From the NCBI RefSeq assembly GCF_024362765.1, contig NZ_CP093302.1:2727564-2791563 (forward strand): 64,000 nt of DNA, in the 5' to 3' direction. Positions 28,029 through 38,006 of this stretch are shown here, piece by piece (position 1 is the stretch's first letter; every line of letters begins with the position of its first letter). The DNA comes from Alkalihalobacillus sp. LMS6. GTDB taxonomy: Bacteria; Bacillota; Bacilli; Bacillales; Bacillaceae_D. The position numbers and the translations under genes are program-made. Below the pieces are notes generated by a model. The model was not told where the DNA came from and did not search any database. It saw nothing but the letters and a program-made list of their open reading frames with translations.

Positions 28029-28112
28029 AACGTGCATTCCCATGACAGCTCCTATTGTACCGGAACAAAAATTGTTGCTGATGGCGGCGTCACGATCGGA
28101 AATGCTTTATAA
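28029..28112 (+). pseudogene. C-terminal remnant of an SDR gene
   Basis: In the frame ending at the TAA 28110-28112 the sequence reads ...HDSSYCTGTKIVADGGVTIG and then NAL. This is the typical C-terminal end of short-chain dehydrogenases (SSYxTGxxIVxDGG). No upstream part of such a gene is present because ytoA ends at 27990. The stretch is therefore a truncated remnant. A second open frame (ATG 28042) through the same bases has no family resemblance. Confidence 0.6.
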
Positions 28113-28116
28113 GATA

Positions 28117-28154
28117 AAAGAAGAGCCCGAATTTTTTCCAGGCTCTTCTTTTCT
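28117..28154. terminator. Terminator after metK
   Basis: An AAGAAGAGCC stem with its complement and a T-rich flank on both sides lies directly downstream of the metK stop. Confidence 0.85.
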
Positions 28155-28158
28155 ATAT

Positions 28159-29358
28159 TTAAGCTTCTGCTTTTAATGCATCTGCTTTATCTGTTTTTTC
28201 CCAAGGAAGTTGAACATCTTCACGACCGAAATGACCGTAAGCAGCAGTTTGCTTATAAATCGGACGACGAAGGTCGAGCATTTTAATAATGCCAGCAGGA
28301 CGAAGATCAAAGTGCTTTCTCACAAGTGTAACAAGGGTTTCTTCATCCGCTTTTCCAGTTCCAAAAGTATTAATCGAGATGGAAACAGGTTGAGCGACAC
28401 CAATTGCATACGCAAGCTGAACTTCACAAGATTCTGCAAGACCAGCAGCGACTATGTTTTTCGCTACATAGCGAGCCGCATATGCACCTGAGCGGTCTAC
28501 TTTTGTTGCATCTTTTCCTGAGAATGCGCCGCCACCGTGACGTGCGTAACCACCATACGTATCAACAATAATTTTTCTTCCTGTTAATCCAGCATCCCCT
28601 TGAGGACCGCCGATTACGAAACGACCAGTTGGATTAATAAAGAACTTTGTGTTTTTGTCCATTAGTTCAGCAGGTACAACAGCTTCAATCACGTGCTTCT
28701 TGATATCCGCTTGAATTTGCTCAAGCGTAATGTCAGGTGCATGCTGTGTTGAAATGACAACTGTATCGACACGAACAGGCTTATCGTTGTCATCATATTC
28801 AATTGTTACCTGCGTCTTACCGTCCGGACGTAAGTAGTCAAGCGTCTCGTTTTTACGTACTTCGCTTAAACGGAATGCTAGTTTATGACTTAATGAAATC
28901 GGAAGCGGCATAAGCTCCTTCGTTTCATTTGAAGCAAATCCAAACATTAGCCCTTGGTCACCTGCACCAATTGCTTCAATTTCTTCATCTGTCATTTGCC
29001 CTTCTCTTGCTTCTAATGCTTGGTCCACTCCTTGAGCGATATCGGCAGACTGCTCATCAATGGATGTAATAACTGCACAAGTCTCGGCATCAAAGCCGTA
29101 CTTTGCTCGTGTATAGCCAATCCCTTTAATCGTTTCACGAACGACACTTGGAATATCTACATAGGTGCTTGTCGTAATCTCTCCGGCTACGAGTACCATT
29201 CCTGTTGTAACAGATGTTTCACACGCCACACGTGCATTCGGATCTCTCTTTAAAATCTCATCTAGAATCGCATCTGAAATTTGGTCACAAATTTTATCTG
29301 GATGACCTTCCGTAACCGATTCTGATGTGAATAAGTGCTTTCCTCTTTTTTCAGACAT
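28159..29358 (-). CDS. metK: S-adenosylmethionine synthetase
   Basis: A 399-residue SAM synthetase that makes SAM from methionine and ATP. The signatures [16 protein letters not shown] (about residue 10), [10 protein letters not shown] (about residue 116) and [16 protein letters not shown] (about residue 265) are intact. The start is ATG 29358 with TAGGAGG; the in-frame extension to 29397 is not supported. Expression is under a SAM-I riboswitch in its 5' leader. Confidence 0.97.
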   Translation of the reverse strand: MSEKRGKHLFTSESVTEGHPDKICDQISDAILDEILKRDPNARVACETSVTTGMVLVAGEITTSTYVDIPSVVRETIKGIGYTRAKYGFDAETCAVITSIDEQSADIAQGVDQALEAREGQMTDEEIEAIGAGDQGLMFGFASNETKELMPLPISLSHKLAFRLSEVRKNETLDYLRPDGKTQVTIEYDDNDKPVRVDTVVISTQHAPDITLEQIQADIKKHVIEAVVPAELMDKNTKFFINPTGRFVIGGPQGDAGLTGRKIIVDTYGGYARHGGGAFSGKDATKVDRSGAYAARYVAKNIVAAGLAESCEVQLAYAIGVAQPVSISINTFGTGKADEETLVTLVRKHFDLRPAGIIKMLDLRRPIYKQTAAYGHFGREDVQLPWEKTDKADALKAEA

Positions 29359-29527
29359 ATTAATTCCTCCTATTCCATACTTTCGCTCGGAATGCATGTT
29401 GTATTCTAAAACGAACGATCAGAGCTGACTTTGGTAAGTAGGCTAAAGGCATCTTATGCCCACGGACACACAACCGTAACTTATCCGTATCATTTTTTAT
29501 CTTCTCTTTATATGTTGTCACATACAA

Positions 29528-29687
29528 AATGAAAAAACTCTTTTCCACATGAGAAAAGAGCTGACTTGTTTATCGATCGCCTCTTATCTCCCAGAACATA
29601 ATTGTTCTGCAGGTTAGCACCTTTTCACTAACGTGATGGTTGCTGGGTTTCAAAGGGCCTGTCCCTCCACCTTCTCTTGATAAAAGC
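29528..29687 (-). promoter_or_regulatory. SAM-I riboswitch (S-box) of metK
   Basis: The minus-strand leader shows the S-box core: TTATCAAGAGAAGGTGGAGG, GGACAGGCCCTTTGAAACCC, then CAGCAACC, GGTGCTAACCTGC and the closing GATAAGAG (29581-29588). Downstream is a terminator AGCTCTTTTC...GAAAAGAGTTTTTT (29528-29562). High SAM should stop transcription. The remaining leader and upstream bases 29688-29983 hold no gene I can support. Confidence 0.95.
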
Positions 29688-29983
29688 GTGATGTTATCTG
29701 TTTTAAAAAGCAGTATAACTTTAACTTGTGACGATGAATGCTCGCCATCTTTTTCGAGCTATTTCTACAGCGAGTCTGTAAGAAATTTGTCGTTTTTTCA
29801 ATGGATTTCGCAGGCACTGTCATAAGTTTGCGCTTTGTTCGTTTTCGCACATTAGCATAACATAATTTCTTCTACTTTGAAAGGATAAAGAAGAGTCTTT
29901 GCTTTATCTCTTTTAAGTAGAAATAAAATCGTGTATGATTGATCACTGAAAAAACATTAACTATTCAGAATTAGAGGTGTTTT

Positions 29984-30091
29984 ATGTCTACTAAAACAAA
30001 AGCCATTCTATTAATCGTTTTTGGAGTTGCGTTTGGAACGCTCACTTATCTAAGCTTCATGTATCTATTTTTACCAAATATGCTTGGATGA
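29984..30091 (+). CDS. 35-residue single-pass membrane protein
   Basis: An ATG at 29984 with GAGGTG four bases upstream opens 35 codons. After a basic start (MSTKTK) there is one long hydrophobic segment (AILLIVFGVAFGTLTYLSF) and a short tail ending PNMLG. The composition and the ribosome-binding site suggest a real small membrane protein. It sits between the divergent metK leader and pckA. I do not recognise a family. Confidence 0.6.
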   Translation: MSTKTKAILLIVFGVAFGTLTYLSFMYLFLPNMLG

Positions 30092-30278
30092 AGTCACCAA
30101 AGGAGACACGGGGAGAGTCAAATGACAAGCGAAAGTTTTATGGTATGAATACAATAGCGATATGAGTGAAGTTTTACTCCGGCTATCCCTTCTCTAATTA
30201 ACCTTATAAAAAACACATATACTGTGATTGCATTTTTTTCAAAACATCTTTCACTTTAGTATGGACTAATAAATATAA

Positions 30279-30289
30279 TGTGTTATACT
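30279..30289 (+). promoter_or_regulatory. Probable CcpN operator at pckA promoter
   Basis: TGTGTTATACT fits the published CcpN operator consensus TRTGHYATAYW at every position, as I recall it. It overlaps a plausible -10 region (TATACT) and lies 35 bases before the pckA start. CcpN represses gluconeogenic genes, including pckA, during glycolysis in B. subtilis. Confidence 0.6.
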
Positions 30290-30323
30290 ATTACCACGAA
30301 CACCGACCATAAAGGAGCCGATT

Positions 30324-31904
30324 ATGAAAATATTAAATGGATCAACACAATTAGAGCAGCTACTTTCAAGTCCTAAGACGGTTCACCAACTTTCTGTTCC
30401 CTCTTTAGTTGAGCGAGCGTTAATGAATCAAGAAGGTGAATTAACAGACACTGGCGCGCTTTCTGTACAAACAGGGAAGTATACTGGTCGCTCACCCAAA
30501 GATAAATTTATTGTAGATGAGCCAAGTGTTCGTAATACGATTGATTGGGGACCAGTCAATCAACCAATTTCACAAAACACATTTAAAGCGCTTTATGAAA
30601 AAGTGTTATACTATTTGCAGCAGAAAGAAGTTCGCTATGCGTCGAATGGCTTTGTTGGCGCAGACCCAAATTATCAATTGCCGATCACATACATTAATGA
30701 ATTTGCATGGCACCACCTTTTTGCTCGTCAACTTTTTATTCGCGAAGGGCAATCAACAAAAACCAATCAAGAACCATTTACCATTGTCAGTGCGCCAACA
30801 TTTAAAGCAGACCCTGCTGTTGATGGCACCAATTCTGAAGCGTTTGTCATGATCTCATTTGAAGAACGCGTTGTGTTAATTGGTGGAACCGAATATGCAG
30901 GCGAAATGAAAAAATCAATGTTTTCGGTTATGAATTATTTAATGCCTGACGAAAATGTATTGCCGATGCACTGTTCAGCAAATACAAACGAAAATGGTGA
31001 AACCGCTCTATTTTTCGGCTTGTCTGGAACAGGAAAAACAACGCTATCTGCCTCTAACCACCGTTCGCTCATTGGAGATGACGAACATGGTTGGACCGAA
31101 ACTGGAATCTTTAATATTGAAGGCGGTTGCTACGCGAAATGTATTAACCTTTCACAAGAGCAAGAGCCACAAATTTGGAATGCGATTTCATTTGGGTCAG
31201 TTCTTGAAAATGTTGCCGTTGAAGAAGGAAAAGCGAATTACGATGATTCTTCATTAACTGAAAATACAAGAGCGGCTTATCCGATTGAAGCCATTCCGAA
31301 TGCACTAAAACCAAGCGTTGCAGGAAGCCCTACTGCAATCGTCTTTTTAACTGCTGATGCTTTTGGGGTTCTTCCACCAATTAGCAAATTGACAAAAGAA
31401 CAGGCTATGTACCACTTTTTATCTGGCTATACGAGCAAGCTTGCTGGAACAGAAAGAGGCATTACGCAACCAGAAGCGACATTCTCAACATGTTTTGGAG
31501 CGCCTTTCCTTCCAAGAAAACCAGAAACCTATGCTGCAATGCTTGGAGAAAAAATCGAAGCCAACGATGTGGATGTGTTCTTAGTTAATACAGGTTGGAC
31601 CGGCGGCAGCTACGGTACTGGAAGCAGAATGAAGCTCAGATATACGAGAGCAATGGTTGAAGCGGCTCTTCAAGGCGAGTTGAATCAAGCTGAGACAGAA
31701 ACAGACCCTATTTTTGATCTTCATATGCCAACTCGTTGCCCTGGTGTTCCTGATGAATTAATGAACCCACGCAACGCTTGGGCAGATAAAGATGCCTATG
31801 ATCAAACAGCAAAATCATTAGCGAATCAATTTGCAGACAACTTCTCTCGTTTTTCTTCTGCAAAAGAAAGCATCAAGCAAGCTGGCCCAACTCGTACAAA
31901 CTAA
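30324..31904 (+). CDS. pckA: Phosphoenolpyruvate carboxykinase (ATP)
   Basis: A 526-residue ATP-dependent PEPCK that converts oxaloacetate to PEP in gluconeogenesis. The P-loop [11 protein letters not shown] (about residues 232-242), the kinase-2 region LIGDDEHGW and the RTAYPI-like [12 protein letters not shown] are present. An AAAGGAG site precedes the ATG. A CcpN-type operator sits in its promoter. It is monocistronic, ending at a strong terminator shared with ytmA. Confidence 0.97.
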   Translation: MKILNGSTQLEQLLSSPKTVHQLSVPSLVERALMNQEGELTDTGALSVQTGKYTGRSPKDKFIVDEPSVRNTIDWGPVNQPISQNTFKALYEKVLYYLQQKEVRYASNGFVGADPNYQLPITYINEFAWHHLFARQLFIREGQSTKTNQEPFTIVSAPTFKADPAVDGTNSEAFVMISFEERVVLIGGTEYAGEMKKSMFSVMNYLMPDENVLPMHCSANTNENGETALFFGLSGTGKTTLSASNHRSLIGDDEHGWTETGIFNIEGGCYAKCINLSQEQEPQIWNAISFGSVLENVAVEEGKANYDDSSLTENTRAAYPIEAIPNALKPSVAGSPTAIVFLTADAFGVLPPISKLTKEQAMYHFLSGYTSKLAGTERGITQPEATFSTCFGAPFLPRKPETYAAMLGEKIEANDVDVFLVNTGWTGGSYGTGSRMKLRYTRAMVEAALQGELNQAETETDPIFDLHMPTRCPGVPDELMNPRNAWADKDAYDQTAKSLANQFADNFSRFSSAKESIKQAGPTRTN

Positions 31905-31912
31905 ACAGAAAA

Positions 31913-31950
31913 AAAGCGTACGTGATACCGTTATCACGTACGCTTTTTTT
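31913..31950. terminator. Bidirectional terminator pckA/ytmA
   Basis: A long perfect stem AGCGTACGTGATA with its complement has A- and T-runs on both sides; it overlaps the last codons of ytmA. Confidence 0.9.
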
Positions 31951-32722
31951 GTTGTTTCATCCAGCTAGCTGCTTTTTTTAAAATATCAGCCTGCTCCATT
32001 GGCGGAAAATGATGTCGGTAATCTGGAAAGATCCACGTTTCCACTCGATGTTGGTTTTTATCTGGAATATGATCCAGTAGCTGATACACGTGTTCAGCCG
32101 AGACATGTTCATCTTTTTCTCCGTGTATCACAAGAAGCTGCGGCTGAAATTCACTCATACTCTTAAGAGGCGTCCGCTCTTCATAACGCTCTGGATATTT
32201 CCAAGGTGTTCCGCCAATCACTCGTTTCATCATCTTTCGTAAGTCCACGCGTTCTTCATACGTAAGCACCATATCTGTTACGCCATTCCAACATGTAACG
32301 GAGCGAGATTGCGGACGATAAATCCCTGTCCATAATGCCATAATACCGCCTCGGGAAAAGCCGACAATATGAATGCCTTTCGCCTCATCAACTTGTTCAT
32401 GCTGCTCCAATAGATCAAATCCGTTAATCGCATCAAAACGATCATTGCCACAAAAATCTTCTCGCCCCTCTCCACCGCGATTTCCGCGATAGTAAGGCGC
32501 AAACACAACAAATCCCTCACTTGCCCACTGGATAATTCGTTGTGGTCGAACCATACCAACGGTTTTAATACCACCACGTAAATAAAGTAAGCCAGGTAAC
32601 GAATGGTGACCGATCGGTTCTGCCATCAAGCCGATCACCTTTAGTCCTTCGCTTATGTACGTCACTTCATACAAATGAATACGTATACTCGGTGAGGGCA
32701 CTCTTACTTTTTCAATAATCAT
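31934..32722 (-). CDS. ytmA: YtmA, prolyl-oligopeptidase-type hydrolase
   Basis: A 262-residue alpha/beta hydrolase of the S9-like group. The nucleophile elbow is VGFSRGG (about residue 120), the acid lies in HGEKDEHV and the His in YRHHFPP. There is no N-terminal propeller, so it should act on small esters or peptides in the cytosol. The match is to YtmA of bacilli, whose substrate is not known. Convergent with pckA. Confidence 0.82.
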   Translation of the reverse strand: MIIEKVRVPSPSIRIHLYEVTYISEGLKVIGLMAEPIGHHSLPGLLYLRGGIKTVGMVRPQRIIQWASEGFVVFAPYYRGNRGGEGREDFCGNDRFDAINGFDLLEQHEQVDEAKGIHIVGFSRGGIMALWTGIYRPQSRSVTCWNGVTDMVLTYEERVDLRKMMKRVIGGTPWKYPERYEERTPLKSMSEFQPQLLVIHGEKDEHVSAEHVYQLLDHIPDKNQHRVETWIFPDYRHHFPPMEQADILKKAASWMKQQKKRT

Positions 32723-32830
32723 AAAACCCCCCTCTTAGGCATACACCCTTTTCTCTCGCTATGCATAGTGTAGCAATAAAGTCATTTTCCCATTCGGTCG
32801 TTAAAAAAAACATAGAAGGAGTGATAAAAC

Positions 32831-33817
32831 ATGAAACGCCTGCTAGCTTTATTCACCATTACCTCTTCTATTGCACTGATGGTTGGCTGTCAAACCAATG
32901 ATCGTGCTGATAAATTAGAAGTTGCTGAAGTGACCCGTTCTGTTTTTTATGCACCATTATACATTGCCCTTTCAGAAGGCTACTTTGAAGAAGAAAATCT
33001 CGAAATTGATTTAACCACGACTTGGGGTGGCGATAAAACAATGACTGCTTTGCTTTCTGATGGAGCAGATATTGCTTTAGTAGGATCGGAAACATCGATT
33101 TATGTTGCTGGTCAAGAAGCGACAGATCCCGCAATTAATTTTGCAGCGTTAACCCAAACAGACGGCACATTTCTTGTTGCTCGTGAAGACATCTCATCTT
33201 TTGATTGGAGTGATTTAAACGGCACTACGTTTCTAGGGCAAAGAAAAGGTGGGATGCCGCAAATGGTAGGAGAATACGTATTAAAGCAACATGATATTGA
33301 TCCACAAAATGATTTAACCCTACTTCAAAATGTTGATTTTGGAAATATACCGAGTGCATTTGCTTCAGGCACCGGCGATTATGTACAGTTATTTGAACCA
33401 CAAGCATCTACATTCGAAAAAGAAGGACTCGGTCACGTTATTGCATCGTTTGGCGCAGAATCTGGAGAAGTCCCTTATACGTCATTTATGGCAAAACGAA
33501 GCATGATTGAAAAAGATGAGGATGCGCTCACTCGTTTTTCTAAAGCCATTTATAAAGGGCAGCAGTTTGTTGAAACCGAAGATTCAGCGTTAATTGCAGA
33601 ATCCATTCATAGCTATTTTGAAGATACAGACGTGGATATTTTAGCAAATGCCATTGACCGCTATAAAGAACAAGGGTCATATGCAACAGATCCGCTTTTA
33701 TCAGAAGATGCATGGAACACGCTACTTGAGATTATGGATGAAGCTGGTGAACTTCCAGATCACATTCCATTTGAAGAATTAGTCAATACAACCATTGCAA
33801 CGGAAGCGATGGAATGA
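32831..33817 (+). CDS. ytlA: ABC transporter substrate-binding lipoprotein YtlA (NMT1/THI5-like)
   Basis: A 328-residue lipoprotein with signal peptide and lipobox LMVGC (Cys about residue 20). The domain is of the SsuA/THI5 type: VFYAPLYIALSEGYFEEENL and GGDKTMTALLSDGADIALVG are typical of binding proteins for pyrimidine precursors, sulfonates or nitrate-like ligands. First gene of a three-gene importer. The substrate is not clear from sequence. Confidence 0.83.
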   Translation: MKRLLALFTITSSIALMVGCQTNDRADKLEVAEVTRSVFYAPLYIALSEGYFEEENLEIDLTTTWGGDKTMTALLSDGADIALVGSETSIYVAGQEATDPAINFAALTQTDGTFLVAREDISSFDWSDLNGTTFLGQRKGGMPQMVGEYVLKQHDIDPQNDLTLLQNVDFGNIPSAFASGTGDYVQLFEPQASTFEKEGLGHVIASFGAESGEVPYTSFMAKRSMIEKDEDALTRFSKAIYKGQQFVETEDSALIAESIHSYFEDTDVDILANAIDRYKEQGSYATDPLLSEDAWNTLLEIMDEAGELPDHIPFEELVNTTIATEAME

Positions 33818-33829
33818 AGGAGGCCAACG

Positions 33830-34579
33830 ATGTCAAACGTATCGATTGATTCATTATCGTTAACATACGTCAATGAATCTGGGGCTTTTCCTGCTCTCCA
33901 AAATGTTTCACTTTCCATTGAAGAAGGCGAGTTTGTTTCATTTATTGGTCCAAGTGGATGTGGAAAAACAACGCTACTTTCGATCATTGCCGGACTACTT
34001 GAACAAACGAGCGGATCGATTTTTACAAAAAACAAAGAATCCATCGGCTATATGCTTCAGCACGATTACCTTTTTCCTTGGCTATCCATTGAAAAAAACA
34101 TCACCCTAGGTCAACGAATTCAAGGGACTGATAATGAAATCGCGCATCGTAAAGCATTAAAGTGGCTTGAACGCTTTGGCTTAACAGATAAAAAAAACGA
34201 CCTTCCTCAAGCATTATCTGGGGGAATGAGGCAGCGTGTGGCGCTAATTCGAACGCTCGCTACCGATCCGTCTCTTATGTTGCTTGATGAACCGTTTTCC
34301 GCCTTAGATCAACAAACAAAGTTAAAACTTGAAGATCTCGTTTCTGCTACGTTAAAAGCAGAACAAAAAACAGCGATTCTTGTCACCCATGATATTAGTG
34401 AAGCCATTGCCATGAGTGATCGAGTCATTCTTTTTTCGCCGCGTCCTGGAAAAGTCGCTCAAATCTTTACTATACCACAGTCTATTCGTGACTGTACGCC
34501 GTTTGAAAGTCGTCAGCACAAAGATTTCCAAGACCAGTTCCAATTAATATGGAAGGAGCTGGATCGATTTGAATCCTAA
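33830..34579 (+). CDS. ytlC: ABC transporter ATP-binding protein YtlC
   Basis: A 249-residue ABC ATPase. Walker A is GPSGCGKTT (about residues 42-50), the signature is [10 protein letters not shown] and Walker B is [12 protein letters not shown], followed by the H-loop VTHD. It energises the YtlD permease at the inner face of the membrane. The gene starts 12 bases after ytlA and overlaps ytlD by 11 bases. Confidence 0.88.
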   Translation: MSNVSIDSLSLTYVNESGAFPALQNVSLSIEEGEFVSFIGPSGCGKTTLLSIIAGLLEQTSGSIFTKNKESIGYMLQHDYLFPWLSIEKNITLGQRIQGTDNEIAHRKALKWLERFGLTDKKNDLPQALSGGMRQRVALIRTLATDPSLMLLDEPFSALDQQTKLKLEDLVSATLKAEQKTAILVTHDISEAIAMSDRVILFSPRPGKVAQIFTIPQSIRDCTPFESRQHKDFQDQFQLIWKELDRFES

Positions 34580-35366
34580 TGAACTTCACAACCATTTCTT
34601 ACTCGCAAAAAAGAAAGAAAAGCGTTTCGTTCGGTTCACGCAAGTAAGCATAATCGTGCTTATTATTGTGGCTTGGGAGCTTGCTTCACGCTTTGCGCTT
34701 ATTGATCCGTTACTGTTCAGTATGCCTTCTCGAATCGTCACGTTGCTTTATGAGCACATTACCGCAGGAACACTATGGCTGCATGCTTCTGTGACCATGT
34801 TTGAAACAATTTTAGGTTTCTTACTTGGTACGGTTATTGGAACACTCTTGGCTACATTACTATGGTGGTCGAAAATTCTTTCGAAAATTTTAGATCCTTT
34901 TTTAGTGATTATGAACTCAATGCCTAAAGTAGCGATTGGGCCCATTTTAATTGTAGGAATTGGCCCGAATATGGGTTCCATTATTGCAATGGGCATGCTT
35001 GTGTCTGTCATCATTACAACAATGGTTGTTCATACGGCATTTAAAGAAGTGGATCAAAATTATATAAAAGTCCTTCAAACATTTTCAGCTTCAAAGCGAC
35101 AAATTTTCACGAATGTTATTTATCCTGCTTCCATCCCCGTTATTATCTCAACTCTTAAAATGAATGTGGGGCTAGCATGGGTTGGTGTAATCGTCGGAGA
35201 ATTTCTCGTCTCCAAGCAAGGATTAGGTTATTTGATTATTTATGGTTTCCAAGTATTTAATTTCAATCTTGTGTTTATGAGTTTATTGGTCATTGCGATA
35301 CTCGCGACACTCATGTATCTTTTTGTAGAATATATCGAAAAAAAACTTACGAAGTACAGCATATAG
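34569..35366 (+). CDS. ytlD: ABC transporter permease YtlD
   Basis: A 265-residue permease with six membrane segments and the EAA-type loop ([20 protein letters not shown], about residues 172-191) of the SsuC/ThiX group. The start is TTG at 34569 after AAGGAGCTGG, inside the end of ytlC, so translation is coupled. The three genes form a complete importer, as in B. subtilis ytlA-ytlC-ytlD. A small hairpin (35366-35384) follows but lacks a clear T-run. Confidence 0.85.
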   Translation: MNPNELHNHFLLAKKKEKRFVRFTQVSIIVLIIVAWELASRFALIDPLLFSMPSRIVTLLYEHITAGTLWLHASVTMFETILGFLLGTVIGTLLATLLWWSKILSKILDPFLVIMNSMPKVAIGPILIVGIGPNMGSIIAMGMLVSVIITTMVVHTAFKEVDQNYIKVLQTFSASKRQIFTNVIYPASIPVIISTLKMNVGLAWVGVIVGEFLVSKQGLGYLIIYGFQVFNFNLVFMSLLVIAILATLMYLFVEYIEKKLTKYSI

Positions 35367-35393
35367 CGCCCGATTAGGGCGTTATTTGTCGTG

Positions 35394-35879
35394 CTAGTCG
35401 TTATCAAAGATCGCTTTTTCAATGGTATATTGAATCGCTTGAGGGACAACGTCATCTTTCATAATCGGGCTGAATCGATTGTCAGCTTTCATCCCAATTG
35501 GCAGCTCTTCCATCAATTTCGCCCCGTTTGTTTCAAACCCAGGTTCCAATTCTTCAAATGAAGCTACTTTTACAGCATAAATGGATTTTTGGATTGTTTC
35601 TTCTGGCATCTCAACTTCGTATTGACCAATATAGACAATTGAACTTGCATGTCCCCCGGTTTCTTCCCTTAATTCACGTTTGACAGTGTCTTCGGGCCCC
35701 TCACCTCGTTCTAGTTTCCCTCCTGGAAATTCATACCCTCTTTCTTTATGGTCGGTTAATACCCATGCCGTTTTATAGCGGGCTACAATCAATACATGCT
35801 TTGGTGAAGAGGTAAACGGCACTTCATCTCCCAGCACAAGGTTAACTAGATACCCTTTTTGATCTTTAAACGTTCTCAT
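35394..35879 (-). CDS. ytkD: Nudix hydrolase YtkD
   Basis: A 161-residue Nudix protein. The Nudix box GGKLERGEGPEDTVKREL followed by REETGG (about residues 50-73) matches GX5EX7REUXEEXGU. YtkD of bacilli hydrolyses 8-oxo-dGTP and other nucleoside triphosphates, limiting mutation in stationary phase and spores. The ATG has a GAGGGAAT site. Convergent with ytlD. Confidence 0.88.
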   Translation of the reverse strand: MRTFKDQKGYLVNLVLGDEVPFTSSPKHVLIVARYKTAWVLTDHKERGYEFPGGKLERGEGPEDTVKRELREETGGHASSIVYIGQYEVEMPEETIQKSIYAVKVASFEELEPGFETNGAKLMEELPIGMKADNRFSPIMKDDVVPQAIQYTIEKAIFDND

Positions 35880-35944
35880 TTAATTCCCTCGCTTTTGTCA
35901 CAATCTCCTTAAAGTATAGAGCAAAAACGATCGCAGTTCGACTC

Positions 35945-37156
35945 TTACCATGTACGAACCCCTTTTTTTTGTGGACGAATCCCCCATAATACAAGAATAA
36001 TGGTTAACAAGACGAGAATCGCATTTCCTGTAAAGGTAAAAAAATGACTTCCTTTCATAAAAATCGCAAATAGCGGTGGACCTGCTGCTACACCAATAAA
36101 GCGCGTACTGTTATAAAAAGAAGAAATTGATCCTCGTTGCTCAGCAGGTATCCCTTCTGTTACGAACGCATCTAGGCTTGGAAGGGCCGCTCCTATGCCA
36201 ATACCTGCCGCAAACAATGCGGTTAACATCATGTAAAGTTCTTTATTAAACGAGATTACAAACACAGCCAATGTTAATAAAGAAAGTCCTGCAACCGTTA
36301 TCCATTTCATCTTTAGCTGATCTTGCCCAATCCCTTTTCCAGCTGCATATGACGTTAAACAAAGCGCCAACAGCGGAAATGCAAGAATGACCCCTTTTCT
36401 CACGCCGTGAATTTGGTGGCTATCTTCAAGGAACGTGGATAAATAAAACAAAATCCCAAATAAAATGTACATAAGTACCCCACCTGTAACAAAAACCGTA
36501 TACAGCCAACGACCTTCACGCTTAAAAATTTGTTTCACCTGTTTAATAAACTGCTTGAATTTTTTCGGCTTCTTTGTTTTCGGAGGCGTTTGAATAAAAA
36601 AACAAATCATGATAATGGAAATCGCACAAAAAATAGGAAACGCAAAAAATGGCATAAACCATACGATCGAAGCTAGCAGCGCGCCAAATATAGGACTTAG
36701 TACTTTTCCAAATGTATTAGATGTTTCAATTAACCCTAAGCCTTCACTGATTTCTTGTTTTTCTTTAAATAAGTCACCTACAAATGGCATGACAATTGGC
36801 GCTGCTCCGGCTGCACCAATCCCTTGTAATAGGCGACCAATAAAAATAACCCAATATGCTTGATCGATTTTCCAGGCAGCCAATCCTGCCACCAAACCAC
36901 CAATACCTGCAAGAATTAAGCTTGGGATAATTACTTGTTTTCGTCCAATATGATCCGATAAATAGCCTGCAATTGGAATAAAAATAATTGCAACAACCGA
37001 ATAAGCGGTAATTAATAAACTAACCATAAATGAACTTACTTGTAGCTCGCTACCTATTGTCGGTAAGACTGGGATTAACATTGAATTCCCTAATGTCATC
37101 ACAAGAGGAACGGAGGACAGAGAGAGTAATCCCCACATTTTCTTTGAATTTTCCAC
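35945..37156 (-). CDS. MFS drug-efflux-type transporter
   Basis: A 403-residue major facilitator with twelve membrane segments. The motif A copy AGYLSDHIGRKQV (loop 2-3) and the GRLLQGIGAAGAAPIV motif C-like segment in helix 5 point to the DHA1 proton/drug antiporter group. A basic central loop (KTKKPKKFKQFIKQ) links the halves. The ATG at 37156 lacks a strong site. Substrate unknown; gene names cannot be assigned with confidence. Confidence 0.8.
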   Translation of the reverse strand: MENSKKMWGLLSLSSVPLVMTLGNSMLIPVLPTIGSELQVSSFMVSLLITAYSVVAIIFIPIAGYLSDHIGRKQVIIPSLILAGIGGLVAGLAAWKIDQAYWVIFIGRLLQGIGAAGAAPIVMPFVGDLFKEKQEISEGLGLIETSNTFGKVLSPIFGALLASIVWFMPFFAFPIFCAISIIMICFFIQTPPKTKKPKKFKQFIKQVKQIFKREGRWLYTVFVTGGVLMYILFGILFYLSTFLEDSHQIHGVRKGVILAFPLLALCLTSYAAGKGIGQDQLKMKWITVAGLSLLTLAVFVISFNKELYMMLTALFAAGIGIGAALPSLDAFVTEGIPAEQRGSISSFYNSTRFIGVAAGPPLFAIFMKGSHFFTFTGNAILVLLTIILVLWGIRPQKKGVRTW

Positions 37157-37231
37157 GTTGTTGTTAAGCCCCTTTACTTACATCAGATACATGTAGTATG
37201 AGCAAACAAAAACAACGTATACACACGTAAA

Positions 37232-37266
37232 AAGGCAGATATCCCTCAAGATAACCTGCCTGCTTT
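37232..37266 (-). terminator. Terminator after the YwpF-like gene
   Basis: A GGCAG...CTGCC stem with an inner TAT pair is followed on the minus strand by TTTTTACG. Confidence 0.7.
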
Positions 37267-37267
37267 T

Positions 37268-37759
37268 TTAATAAAGATGGTATTTTTCACTTTTCTTTAG
37301 TTGATCGTATACTTCTGCAATCGTCTTATCGGAGTACGCATCAAGCTTTTCCACTCTACTTTTGTATTCTAAAAGCAACGACTCACGCTGAATGCCTTCC
37401 TCAAGAAGATCTTCAAAAACATCTTCCAATACATCATCGCGACCTGAAACAATCTGGCCTTTTAAAATAATACTTTTGTTTTCTTTTAAGTCAGTGATTG
37501 ATTCAATCGACGTAATCATAACAGCTGGATGGTTGTCTTTACTTGTAATGACAACACTAACAAGAATGTGACGCTCGCCTTCTTGTTCACGTTCAAACAA
37601 TCGTGCATCATCTTTTGAAATAACCGCATCGATAAACCACGTATGCTCTTCATTTTCCATGTTTATAATGAGACCTTCATGAAGCGGAATTGGTTCTTGC
37701 TTCACATTTCCCTGTTGCCCATCAATCACTTGCATCGCATATAGTTTGAATGTCTTCAT
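37268..37759 (-). CDS. YwpF-like family protein
   Basis: A 163-residue acidic protein starting MKTFKLYAMQVIDGQQG, which resembles the YwpF-like family of bacilli (B. subtilis YwpF, a DegSU-regulated protein of unknown function). It has a predicted beta-rich first half and a helical, charged C-terminus. No signal peptide or catalytic motif is seen. The family call rests on the N-terminal pattern and is moderate. Confidence 0.55.
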   Translation of the reverse strand: MKTFKLYAMQVIDGQQGNVKQEPIPLHEGLIINMENEEHTWFIDAVISKDDARLFEREQEGERHILVSVVITSKDNHPAVMITSIESITDLKENKSIILKGQIVSGRDDVLEDVFEDLLEEGIQRESLLLEYKSRVEKLDAYSDKTIAEVYDQLKKSEKYHLY

Positions 37760-37777
37760 GAGCGCCCCCTCTCTCCA

Positions 37778-37951
37778 TTAAGAGCTTTTATTGTACACGT
37801 GTTGAAAATGGCTTGACACAACCCACTTTAAAAGCTCATGTTCTTTCGTTTCCAGCTCTCTTCCAAGCTTTTCTTTACATTCCTTTTCAAGATCGTCAAA
37901 CAAACAATTAGAAGGGTTGCTCATTCCGTTTACCGACTCCTCTTCACTCAT
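37778..37951 (-). CDS. Small hypothetical protein
   Basis: A short acidic/helical protein whose core is NCLFDDLEKECKEKLGRELE then TKEHELLKWVVSSH. The open frame reaches 38035, but that would overlap patB; ATG codons at 37951 and 37924 are more likely starts, the second having GAGGAG twelve bases upstream. It lies between patB and the YwpF-like gene on the same strand. Not recognised. Confidence 0.5.
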   Translation of the reverse strand: MSEEESVNGMSNPSNCLFDDLEKECKEKLGRELETKEHELLKWVVSSHFQHVYNKSS

Positions 37952-38006
37952 TCGTTCTATATTCTTGTCCAAACATGTAATTCGATAAAACTTAGCGCGT
38001 TCCTGC

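Noticed and set aside
28042-28176. 44-residue frame starting at ATG 28042
   Set aside because: It has no ribosome-binding site, runs through the metK terminator hairpin into metK antisense, and a different frame of the same bases matches an SDR tail.
32723-32830. Thiamin-type riboswitch before ytlA
   Set aside because: The 108-base gap has none of the conserved TPP-riboswitch elements and is too short for aptamer plus expression platform.
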